Below are positions 8,225 through 14,830 of a stretch of DNA of 15,499 bases, piece after piece. Under the pieces are notes generated by a model, which saw only the letters and a list, made by a program, of their open reading frames with translations, was not told the origin of the DNA and searched no databases. This DNA comes from an uncultured Methylophaga sp. (GTDB taxonomy: Bacteria > Pseudomonadota > Gammaproteobacteria > Nitrosococcales > Methylophagaceae). The position numbers and the translations under genes are program-made. Within the stretch, counting starts at the first letter, position 1; each line of letters starts with the position of its first letter. The stretch covers positions 1 through 15,499 of the forward strand of contig CAMPHB010000005.1 in NCBI GenBank assembly GCA_946885755.1, given 5' to 3'.

Positions 8225-8809
8225 ATGGCCGCCGGAAAAGCTGATTATTTATCAAAACTACGCTGGTTTGAACGACGACAGTTTTCAGAAAAATGGGCGA
8301 AGCGGAATCAATTGTTGTTACAACTGCTGACAGTTGCAGGATTGGAACATCAACATTTGAGTTTCTCTGAGTATGGCTGTGGGCCGCAACAACCTTTTCG
8401 TAAGGCACTGTCAGAGACTGGTTTCAGTGGGCAAGTCAACTGTCTTGATATGAATCAATGGCAAGATGATGTCATCCAAATTGATTTAGAGTCAGCTGAT
8501 TTTGATCAAGTGTCACAGACAGATGTGGGTGTATTGAGTGGTGTGCTTGAGTATTTACATGATCCACACCAGATAATCGCAAATTTAGCTTCCAGACATC
8601 AATTTTTGCTGGTTTCTTATCGCGTTTTTGAGTATCAGCCACATGGTGCAATTGACAAATATACTGCTGAACTGAATGCCCGTGCGGCCAATGGCTGGAA
8701 AACCCATCTGATTTTGCCGGACTTGTTAGACGTTGTTGATAAATTCGGTGTTATTTTGGCTGCTGACAGCTGGCGTAACCAATGTTTGTTTTTATTAAAA
8801 AGACATTAA
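8225..8809 (+). CDS. Class I SAM-dependent methyltransferase-like protein
   Basis: 194 residues from ATG 8225, with AAGGGA a few bases upstream. A Rossmann-type methyltransferase pattern is visible: FSEYGCGPQQPF (motif I, the SAM-binding E/DxGCG), VNCLDMNQW (end of strand 2), then VGVLSGVLEYLHDPHQII (motif IV and following helix) and HQFLLVSYRVFEY (strand 5). The C-terminal NGWKTHLILPDLLDVVDKFG is like small methyltransferases I associate with surface-polysaccharide clusters. The substrate is unknown and no sugar or polymer genes are nearby. The gene is visibly more AT-rich than its neighbours, which hints at horizontal acquisition. It stands alone on the + strand between two minus-strand diguanylate cyclase genes; its stop is 15 bp from the end of the convergent GAF-GGDEF gene. 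Confidence 0.75.
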   Translation: MAAGKADYLSKLRWFERRQFSEKWAKRNQLLLQLLTVAGLEHQHLSFSEYGCGPQQPFRKALSETGFSGQVNCLDMNQWQDDVIQIDLESADFDQVSQTDVGVLSGVLEYLHDPHQIIANLASRHQFLLVSYRVFEYQPHGAIDKYTAELNARAANGWKTHLILPDLLDVVDKFGVILAADSWRNQCLFLLKRH

Positions 8810-8824
8810 GCTGGATGGTGCTGT

Positions 8825-9832
8825 TCAGGCGTCTTTGAAAGTACGCTTATGGACATACATTGCCTGATCGGCAATATCGAGCAGATCATTTAACTCCTCG
8901 CTGTCTTCCGGATAAACCGCGCCACCGTAGCTGGCACAAATCGGTAATTGCAGGCCTTCGAACTGAAACGGCTGTTCAATACTTTGTGTCAGTCGCTGCC
9001 GCTTCAGTTCGACATTGCCGGCACTGTCGATAGGTGTTAACACAATACCAAACTCATCCCCGCCAAAACGGGCAACGGTGTCGGTTTCACGACTGTTGTG
9101 CTTCAGCCGGCGGGCAAACTCTCTGAGTGCGGCATCCCCATAACGATGGCCATGCCGATCATTGATTTGCTTGAGGCCGTTCATGTCTATCATTAACACG
9201 CCGGCAATGGTTTTTTGCCGCCGGGCATTGGCAATCGCAGTACGCAGATGATCTAAAAATAAAGCCCGGTTAGCGAGGCCGGTTAATTCATCATGTGTGG
9301 CCCGGTAAAAAAGTTGTTCATGATCATAGTGGGCAGCGAAGAACATGCTCGCTGCCACTAGTTCTGACAACATGCCGAGCAGCGTGTGATCCGCCTGTGA
9401 AAAGGCATGCGGCTTTTTTGAAAATACTTTGAGAACACCGATGACATCATCGTGATGTGCCAGCGGCACGACAATCATTGAGCGTAAACCAACGCACTCA
9501 CAGGCGGCTTTGTCGACCCGTGAATCTTGCAGTGCATCATCACAGCGCATGATTTGTTTGGTGGCGACAGACATGCCGGAAAGACTGTTATGTCTTGAAA
9601 TACGCAGTCCCAGTTGTGATTCAGCAATGCCACTGGCGGCGCGGTAGACCATATGGTCATCTTCGGCGAGTTCGATAACTGCGCCATCAGCGCCGGTCAG
9701 CGGCATGCTTTTTTGAGTGACCAGGTCCAGTACTTTGCCGATGTCCAGACCTAATTTTGCAATCTCCGTTTGCAGTTGAATAACAGCCATCAGCTGCACG
9801 CGACTCGGCATGTTTAATGTGTTTGAAACCAT
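8825..9832 (-). CDS. GAF-GGDEF diguanylate cyclase
   Basis: 335 residues from ATG 9832; a TTG one codon earlier is also possible, and no strong ribosome-binding site decides. The protein has no membrane segment. Residues about 20-165 form a GAF sensor domain (LTGADGAVIELAEDD, RSMIVVPLAHHDDVIGVLKVFS, FSQADHTLLGMLSELVA), followed by a GGDEF domain beginning HDELTGLANRALF. The active-site GGDEF at 257-261 and NDRHGHRYGD are intact, and the inhibitory I-site RETD is present at 248-251, so this enzyme is expected to be feedback-inhibited by cyclic di-GMP, unlike the 7TM enzyme upstream. It is a cytoplasmic sensor of an unknown small molecule. It lies 47 bp after the TOBE remnant of fbpC and could be read from the iron operon. 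Confidence 0.9.
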   Translation of the reverse strand: MVSNTLNMPSRVQLMAVIQLQTEIAKLGLDIGKVLDLVTQKSMPLTGADGAVIELAEDDHMVYRAASGIAESQLGLRISRHNSLSGMSVATKQIMRCDDALQDSRVDKAACECVGLRSMIVVPLAHHDDVIGVLKVFSKKPHAFSQADHTLLGMLSELVAASMFFAAHYDHEQLFYRATHDELTGLANRALFLDHLRTAIANARRQKTIAGVLMIDMNGLKQINDRHGHRYGDAALREFARRLKHNSRETDTVARFGGDEFGIVLTPIDSAGNVELKRQRLTQSIEQPFQFEGLQLPICASYGGAVYPEDSEELNDLLDIADQAMYVHKRTFKDA

Positions 9833-9879
9833 CAATACGTCAGTCAGTTTGTGTTGCTAAAGTGTATACCAACGGTTGC

Positions 9880-10260
9880 TCAGTAGCGACGAAACACCGC
9901 TAAATGCTCAGCTTCCAGCCGGATTCCTAAATATTCACCGATATCATGTTGATGATGACTTTGTACCAGACACAGCACCGGTTGTCCGCTTTTTAATTTT
10001 AGGCTATAGAGATACACGGCACCGCGAAATGCCCGGCCAACAATTTCAGCTTTCATCGGACTGTCATCGTCATGAATCACATCATCAGGACGCAGTAATA
10101 AATCCACTTCTGTGGGTAAACCCTCGTGGGCTTCAATTTCACCGGTGACAATGCCCAGTTCAGTTTCTACCTGATTATTGCCGATCACCCGACCCGGGAT
10201 CAAAACACCCTGGCCGATAAAATCAGCAACCAGGCGGTTGGCCGGCCGGTGATAGAGCGT
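9880..10260 (-). pseudogene. fbpC: Out-of-frame C-terminal TOBE-like part of the FbpC ATPase
   Basis: 127 codons in a different frame from the ATPase domain, beginning TLYHRPANRLVADFIGQGVLIPGRV and ending HLAVFRRY. LYHRPANRFVADFIGQG is the standard continuation of FbpC-type ATPases after the QWGTPY segment, so this is the missing regulatory/TOBE half (it contains LLLRPDDV and an AEIVGRAFRGAVYLY beta-rich segment). It carries no internal stop codons, so the lesion looks recent. By my recollection of the family spacing about 8 bases are missing between GG (of WG) and CTC (Leu). The only upstream start in this frame near the break is ATG 10326, with no ribosome-binding site. It could be translated only after frameshifting or internal initiation. 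Confidence 0.75.
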
Positions 10261-10918
10261 TACCCCACTGATGCAGCCTGCCATTACCAAGCACACCAAT
10301 ATGGTCGGCCATAGCAAAAGCTTCATGTTGGTCGTGGGTGACCAAAATGGCGGTAATCCCATCACGGCGCAGTAGCTGCCGGACCTCTCTGGCCAGTTGT
10401 TCGCGCAGATCCGAGTCCATGCTGGAAAACGGTTCATCCAGCAGCAGAATATCAGGTCGTGGTGCCATGGCCCGCGCCAGCGCCACTCGCTGTTGCTGAC
10501 CACCCGACAACTGATGCGGATACAAATCCCGGGCAGCGGTGAGTTCCACCAGTTGCAGCAAACCTTCCACCCGTTGCTGGCGGGCATCCCGCGAGAGCTT
10601 CCGCAGGCCAAAACTGATGTTTTTGCTGACGGTTAAGTGCGGAAACAGCGCAAAATCCTGAAATACCATACCGATATGCCGCTGTTCAGGTGGCAAATGC
10701 CGGCCCGGTTCACTGACGACTTGACCATGTAATTCGATGGCGCCGGCCCGTACCGGTTCAAAACCCGCAATAGCACGCAAAAGTGAAGTTTTGCCGCAAC
10801 CTGATGGCCCCAGCAGACAACCGATTTCACCTTCGTTTAAAGCAAAAGAAACCTGTTCGGCAACCACATGATTACCGTAAGCAATGCTGACATTATCAAG
10901 TGCGAGTTGTATGGCCAT
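10223..10918 (-). CDS. fbpC: FbpC-type iron ABC transporter ATPase, truncated by frameshift
   Basis: 231 residues; FbpC proteins are usually about 350. The nucleotide-binding domain is complete: Walker A GPSGCGKT 37-44, Q-loop Q87 (MVFQDF), signature LSGGQQQR 137-144, Walker B ILLLDEP ending at P163 with E162, D-loop residues after it, and the H-loop H195 (VTHDQHEAF). It would energise ferric-iron import at the cytoplasmic face of the FbpB permease. After W218-G219 the frame departs from the family and ends 12 codons later (NALSPAGQPPGC), while the expected sequence continues in another frame down to 9880. The protein therefore lacks its C-terminal TOBE-like regulatory domain. Since the catalytic part is whole, activity may be retained. 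The ATG overlaps the fbpB stop as TAATG. Confidence 0.9.
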   Translation of the reverse strand: MAIQLALDNVSIAYGNHVVAEQVSFALNEGEIGCLLGPSGCGKTSLLRAIAGFEPVRAGAIELHGQVVSEPGRHLPPEQRHIGMVFQDFALFPHLTVSKNISFGLRKLSRDARQQRVEGLLQLVELTAARDLYPHQLSGGQQQRVALARAMAPRPDILLLDEPFSSMDSDLREQLAREVRQLLRRDGITAILVTHDQHEAFAMADHIGVLGNGRLHQWGNALSPAGQPPGC

Positions 10919-12591
10919 TAATTTTCCTGTGCGCTGGCATCATTAAGATGGCTGGCTGTTTGCCGGCTGCGGGTAATGGTGCGGCTTAACAAAATAACTG
11001 GCACGATGCCGGCAACCACGATTGCCAGCGCTGCCGGCGCTGCTTCGGCAAGCCGCTCATCAGAGGCCAGCTCGTAAGCCCGAACCGCTAGGGTATTGAA
11101 ATTGAATGGTCTTAATATCAAGGTCGCCGGCAATTCTTTCAAGACATCAACAAATACCAGCAAAATCGCCGTCAGCAGCGAGCCCTGTAACATCGGAATA
11201 TGCACTTTGCGCAACATGGTCAGCGGCTGATAGCCAAAGGAGCGACCGGCTTCATCCATCGATGGCGTGATGCGGCCCAGGCCACTGTCGACGGTTTGCA
11301 GGGCAACGGCCAGAAAACGGCATAAATAGGCAAACAATACCGCGACCAGTGTGCCACTCAACAATAACCCTGTTGAGTAATCAAAAGTCTCGCGGGTCCA
11401 GCTATCCAGCGTATTGTCGAACCAGGCAAACGGGATCATGACACCAACCGCAATCACAGCGCCGGGCACGGCATAACCCATACTGGCGAGACGCACAGCA
11501 AAACGGATCGCTTTACCCGGATATAAACGTTGTCCGTAAGCCATCAACAGTGCCAGTACCAGCGCCAGCACGGCGGCCAACGTCGCCAGTTGCAGACTGT
11601 TTAGCAGCATTTCGATAAAGCGGGCATCAATGACATCGCCGGCAACATGAATGGTCCAGCTGAATAACTGACCGGCGGGCAGTAAAAAGCCGAATAACAG
11701 CACGGCAAAGCTGAATGCAAACGCCAGCCAGGCTTTGCTGCCGGTTAATTGAAAACGGCGCAGATCCTGATGCCGGCGACTGGTATGATGATATCGGGCC
11801 TGCTTTCTTGAATAACGCTCAAGTATCACCAGCGCCAGAATAAAAACCATCAAACCGGCTGCCAGTTGCGCGGCGGCTGCTGCGCTGCCCATACCAAACC
11901 AGGTGCGGAAAATACCGGTAGTAAACGTGCTGACGCCAAAATACTGCACGGTGCCGTAATCAGCGAGGGTTTCCATTAAAGCCAGAGACAAGCCGGCAAT
12001 AATCGCTGGCCTTGCCAGGGGCAAAGCAACGCTAAAAAATGTCCGCCACGGACCGTTACCCAGCGTACGGCTGACATCCAGCACACAAACCGACTGGTTT
12101 AAAAATGCCGCCCGGCTTAATAAATATACATAGGGGTACAGCACCAGCGTCAGCATTATTACCGCGCCATTCAGTGAACGGATTTGCGGAAACCAGTAAT
12201 CACCGAATCCCCAGCCGGTGATATCGCGCAGCAGTGTTTGCACCGGTCCGGCAAAGTCCAGCATGCCCGTGTAGGTGTAGGCAATAATATAAGCGGGCAT
12301 GGCCATCGGCAGCAGCAATGCCCATTCAAATATGCCGCGGCCCGGATAACGGCACATGGTTGTCAGCCAGGCGGTGCTGACCCCAAGAAATAAGGTGCCG
12401 ATGGTCACGCCCAGCATCAGCCACAACGAATTGCCGATATAGTCGCTTAAAACCGTTGAGACTAAATGTGCCCAGACATCGCCGCTGGGGACAAAAACAA
12501 AACCCAGTACCACAACGACCGGCATCGCAAGCAGCAGGGCGGTCAGCAGTACCAGGCTTTGAAAAGCGGATAAAGGCAGAAATCGCGACAT
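10918..12591 (-). CDS. fbpB: FbpB-type ferric iron ABC transporter permease (fused two-domain)
   Basis: 557 residues with about twelve hydrophobic segments and two binding-protein-dependent permease domains. The first EAA loop is at about 172-195 (DVSRTLGNGPWRTFFSVALPLARP) and the second at about 446-468 (DEAGRSFGYQPLTMLRKVHIPML); both dock onto the ATPase. The two-domain fusion and the sequence FEWALLLPMAMPAYIIAYTYTG are typical of Fbp/Sfu/Afu iron permeases. It is an inner-membrane channel taking Fe(III) from FbpA. No Shine-Dalgarno sequence is visible before ATG 12591; the region directly upstream is instead a 9-bp hairpin ending six bases before the start codon, which probably keeps FbpB synthesis below FbpA. 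The C-terminal domain and the length look complete. Confidence 0.93.
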   Translation of the reverse strand: MSRFLPLSAFQSLVLLTALLLAMPVVVVLGFVFVPSGDVWAHLVSTVLSDYIGNSLWLMLGVTIGTLFLGVSTAWLTTMCRYPGRGIFEWALLLPMAMPAYIIAYTYTGMLDFAGPVQTLLRDITGWGFGDYWFPQIRSLNGAVIMLTLVLYPYVYLLSRAAFLNQSVCVLDVSRTLGNGPWRTFFSVALPLARPAIIAGLSLALMETLADYGTVQYFGVSTFTTGIFRTWFGMGSAAAAAQLAAGLMVFILALVILERYSRKQARYHHTSRRHQDLRRFQLTGSKAWLAFAFSFAVLLFGFLLPAGQLFSWTIHVAGDVIDARFIEMLLNSLQLATLAAVLALVLALLMAYGQRLYPGKAIRFAVRLASMGYAVPGAVIAVGVMIPFAWFDNTLDSWTRETFDYSTGLLLSGTLVAVLFAYLCRFLAVALQTVDSGLGRITPSMDEAGRSFGYQPLTMLRKVHIPMLQGSLLTAILLVFVDVLKELPATLILRPFNFNTLAVRAYELASDERLAEAAPAALAIVVAGIVPVILLSRTITRSRQTASHLNDASAQEN

Positions 12592-12597
12592 CAGGAT

Positions 12598-12623
12598 GTT
12601 GGCAGCGTTTAAAAGCTGCCAAC
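12598..12623 (-). promoter_or_regulatory. Intercistronic hairpin between fbpA and fbpB
   Basis: A perfect 9-bp stem GTTGGCAGC / GCTGCCAAC with an 8-base AT-rich loop lies in the 49-bp gap between the fbpA stop and the fbpB start. There is no U-tract after it in the operon direction, so it is not a standard terminator. More likely it protects the fbpA 3' end and limits translation of fbpB, whose start codon follows six bases later. Uneven binding-protein to permease ratios are common in ABC import operons. Confidence 0.7.
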
Positions 12624-12640
12624 TTTACGTGCTGACAGGG

Positions 12641-13669
12641 TTATTGCCAACCGGCACGATCCATCAGTTTTAATGCTTCGGTGTTATTTTCACCCAATAC
12701 CGACATATTCAATGGATCGGCTTTGAACTCACCCCATTGTTGCAACAGCGCGCTACTGGCAATGTCCTCAACTACCGGGTATTCACCATTCACTTCAGCA
12801 TACCAGTGCTGGGCTTCGTCTGAGGTCAGAAACTCCATCAGCTTAATTGCGTTGTCGCGATTCTTAGCCGCTTTGGTGACCGCGGCACCAGAGACATTGA
12901 CGTGGGTGCCACGACCATCCTGATTCGGCCAGAAAACGCCGATTTTGGCAGCGGCTTCGCGTTCAGCCGGATCGTTGCTGTTGACCATGCCGGCCAGATA
13001 GTAGGTGTTGGCAACAGCCAATTTACACTGGCCGGCCGCCGCCGCTTTGATTTGATCCCGATCGCCGCCACGCGGTGGTCGGGCAAGATTGTTAACCAGT
13101 CCAGTTGCCCATTGTTCTGTGGCCTCAATACCGTTGGCATCGATCATCGATGCTACCAGTGACTGATTGTAAATATTGCCTGAGGAACGGATGCAGATCT
13201 GCTGATGCCAGCGTGGATCGGCGAGATCTTCGTAAGTAGATAATTCAGCCGGATCGACTTCACCTTTGACATACATAATGGGCCGGGCGCGCAGAGATAA
13301 ACCAAACCAATAACCGTCTGGATCGCGGTAGGCCGCCGGGATACGCTGATTCAGGACATCGGATTCAACAGCCTGCACCAGGTTGGCTTGTTTGGCGCGA
13401 TGTAAACGGCCGGCATCAGTCGTCAACAGCAGATCGGCCGGGCTGTTACGTCCTTCGTTTTGCAGGCGGCTGAGTAATTCATCGGCATTACCGGTGACCA
13501 GGTTCACCTCGATACCGGTTTCTTCAGTGAAGCGGTCCAGCATTGGCTTAATCAGTGCTTCAATTCGCGCAGAGTAGAGGTTTACCTCTTCCGCTGCCTG
13601 CGACAATGCAGGTGCTGTCAACAAACTCAGTGATAAACCCAAACAGCCTAACAAACGCAGTGGACGCAT
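12641..13669 (-). CDS. fbpA: FbpA-type periplasmic ferric iron-binding protein
   Basis: 342 residues from ATG 13669, which has GGGAG six bases upstream and opens the signal peptide MRPLRLLGCLGLSLSLLTAP with cleavage near QAAEE; the frame is open 18 codons further up but that start is unsupported. The mature protein starts EVNLYSARIEALIKPMLDRF and contains ETGIEVNLVTGNADELLSRL, as in class II ferric-binding proteins (FbpA/AfuA/FutA). The adjacent tyrosines Y223-Y224 (NTYYLAGM), about 197-198 in the mature protein, match the paired tyrosines that bind Fe(III) in FbpA. It captures ferric iron in the periplasm and hands it to FbpB. It is the first gene of the operon, preceded by a Fur box. Confidence 0.94.
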   Translation of the reverse strand: MRPLRLLGCLGLSLSLLTAPALSQAAEEVNLYSARIEALIKPMLDRFTEETGIEVNLVTGNADELLSRLQNEGRNSPADLLLTTDAGRLHRAKQANLVQAVESDVLNQRIPAAYRDPDGYWFGLSLRARPIMYVKGEVDPAELSTYEDLADPRWHQQICIRSSGNIYNQSLVASMIDANGIEATEQWATGLVNNLARPPRGGDRDQIKAAAAGQCKLAVANTYYLAGMVNSNDPAEREAAAKIGVFWPNQDGRGTHVNVSGAAVTKAAKNRDNAIKLMEFLTSDEAQHWYAEVNGEYPVVEDIASSALLQQWGEFKADPLNMSVLGENNTEALKLMDRAGWQ

Positions 13670-13700
13670 TATTGTCTCCCGATAATTAAAACAAGATGAA

Positions 13701-13706
13701 ATGATA
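13701..13706 (-). promoter_or_regulatory. Candidate -10 element of the fbp operon
   Basis: Minus-strand TATCAT, five of six matches to TATAAT, with a weak TTTTAA seventeen bases further upstream as a possible -35. It overlaps the end of the Fur box, so a bound Fur dimer would cover the promoter. Assignment by position and similarity only. Confidence 0.4.
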
Positions 13707-13722
13707 ATGAGACCGATTATCA
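13702..13722. promoter_or_regulatory. Fur box upstream of fbpA
   Basis: The outer heptamers TGATAAT (13702-13708) and ATTATCA (13716-13722) are perfect inverted copies seven bases apart, as in the 21-bp Fur consensus. Counting the spacer, 17 of 21 positions match TGATAATGATAATCATTATCA. It lies 33 bp upstream of the fbpA start and overlaps the candidate -10. This predicts iron-dependent repression of the transporter operon. Confidence 0.8.
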
Positions 13723-13784
13723 ATTAAAAGAGTTCAACGGAAATATTTTTTGGACCCGAATGGTCATTTATTGCTGAGCCGACA

Positions 13785-13809
13785 TTTTCACTGGCCCGGA
13801 CAGTGGGAA
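13785..13809 (+). other. Possible hairpin in the gmk leader
   Basis: TTTTCACTG and CAGTGGGAA can pair over nine positions in RNA (two G-U pairs) around a 7-base loop. There is no U-run after it, so it is not a clear terminator for the + strand. It may be chance. Confidence 0.25.
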
Positions 13810-13902
13810 GTGTTTCTCTGTACTGGCAGAAAAATCCGGAAACCAGTATTGTTTCAGGCATTAACGCCGCTCAGCTTGCGGCATTTCAAGCAAGGTTTAA
13901 TG

Positions 13903-14520
13903 ATGTCCGGAAGTCTTTTTATTGTGGCAGCGCCCTCGGGGGCGGGCAAAACCAGTCTGGTACAGGCACTGGTCAGACAAGATTCGAATGTGCGTTTGTC
14001 AGTATCACATACCACCCGGCCGCCGCGCAGCGGTGAGGTAGAGGGCCGTGATTATTATTTTGTGAACACTGAGACCTTTGCCAGCATGCGCGATGCCGGC
14101 GCATTTCTGGAATCGGCCAATGTTTTTGATAACCATTACGGTACGTCTGCTGAAGCAGTACACCAGCAGTTATCACAGGGTTTTGATGTCATTCTGGAAA
14201 TCGACTGGCAGGGCGCTGCGCAGGTACGTCGTAATTTTGCCGACAGTCAGAGCATTTTTATTTTACCACCGTCCAAGTCAACACTGGAACACCGGCTGCG
14301 TAATCGCGGACAGGATGACGATGCCACGATTGCCCGCCGGATGCGTGATGCCGAACGCGAAATTTCGCATTACATCGAATTTGATTATCTGATTGTTAAC
14401 GATGATTTTGAGCAGGCATTACAAAGTTTGACCGCTATCGTGGTGGCTGCACGGCATCAACGCAAACATCAGGTACAGATTCACCAGCAACTACTATCTG
14501 ATTTATTAGGGCCTGTTTGA
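13903..14520 (+). CDS. gmk: Guanylate kinase, C-terminus altered by a MITE-like insertion
   Basis: 205 residues from ATG 13903, with AAGG seven bases upstream; the adjacent ATG 13900 is an alternative, and the longer open frame to 13750 has no family similarity. It phosphorylates GMP to GDP with ATP in the cytoplasm. Visible: P-loop PSGAGKT at 11-17, SVSHTTRPPRSGEVEGRDYYFV (GMP binding), FLESANVFDNHYGTS, VILEIDWQGAAQVR, SIFILPPS, and lid/C-terminal RRMRDAEREISHYIEFDYLIVNDDF. The sequence follows E. coli Gmk closely to LLSDLL, but the last codons GPV and the stop TGA come from the left inverted repeat of the element starting at 14509. Without it the ending would be DLLA-stop. The active site is untouched, so function is expected to be normal. 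Confidence 0.95.
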   Translation: MSGSLFIVAAPSGAGKTSLVQALVRQDSNVRLSVSHTTRPPRSGEVEGRDYYFVNTETFASMRDAGAFLESANVFDNHYGTSAEAVHQQLSQGFDVILEIDWQGAAQVRRNFADSQSIFILPPSKSTLEHRLRNRGQDDDATIARRMRDAEREISHYIEFDYLIVNDDFEQALQSLTAIVVAARHQRKHQVQIHQQLLSDLLGPV

Positions 14521-14527
14521 CTTTAAT
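14509..14527 (+). repeat. Left terminal inverted repeat of the MITE-like element
   Basis: GGGCCTGTTTGACTTTAAT, matching the reverse complement of 14755-14773 at 18 of 19 positions (one mismatch at position 12) and preceded by TA. It overlaps the last codons and stop of gmk. Confidence 0.85.
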
Positions 14528-14754
14528 ACACACCTCTGTTGTGAACTGAAAAAGCACCAATCAAGGCGCAATGAGTGAAGTTTAGTCATTCTAAATAATC
14601 GACGAGCAACGCGGAGTGGCGGTTTTTCAGTCACCACCCGAAGGGCCGGGACTATTTTTGCGCCCGGCTGCGTTGTTAATCGCTCATGTAGAATAACTAC
14701 AACATGCTCATTCCGCCTTGCCGGACACAAAAATAGCCGCCAGCAGTGGTGGGC

Positions 14755-14773
14755 ATTAAAGACAAACAGGCCC
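14755..14773 (-). repeat. Right terminal inverted repeat of the MITE-like element
   Basis: ATTAAAGACAAACAGGCCC, the mate of 14509-14527, followed by TA at 14774-14775. The next 14 bases inward on each side also match at about 10 of 14 positions. Confidence 0.85.
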
Positions 14774-14774
14774 T

Positions 14775-14795
14775 AGCGTAAAACGCTGATTTTTC
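14775..14795 (+). terminator. Weak hairpin plus T-run after the original gmk end
   Basis: AGCGT-AAA-ACGCT forms a 5-bp stem and is followed by GATTTTT. It overlaps what was probably the original gmk stop codon. The stem is short, so at best it causes partial termination between gmk and rpoZ. Confidence 0.3.
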
Positions 14796-14830
14796 GTAAC
14801 ATAAAACGTTTTCTCAAGCAGGATAAAACC

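Larger units (their letters stand above)
14509..14773. mobile_element. 265-bp MITE-like palindromic element with TA flanks
   Basis: The element has 19-bp terminal inverted repeats (18/19) flanked by TA at 14507-14508 and 14774-14775, consistent with a 2-bp target duplication as made by IS630/mariner-like and some IS5-like transposases. It has no coding capacity of its own. The two arms (14509-14632 and 14650-14773) align as inverted copies over 124 positions without a gap, around a 17-bp centre. Conserved blocks are AAGGCG, AATGAG, ATTCTA and CAACGC. Each arm also contains an internal inverted repeat that would form its own hairpin. The likely identity is a non-autonomous transposable element mobilised in trans. 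It now forms the gmk-rpoZ spacer and so is probably transcribed. Confidence 0.8.

Noticed and set aside
13750..13902. 50-residue N-terminal extension of guanylate kinase
   Set aside because: The family starts just before the P-loop, as at 13903, where a ribosome-binding site is present; the extension has no family similarity.
14506..14730. A 74-codon minus-strand open frame across the MITE-like element
   Set aside because: It spans the palindrome and gmk end, has no ribosome-binding site, and no transposase-like residues; the element appears non-coding.
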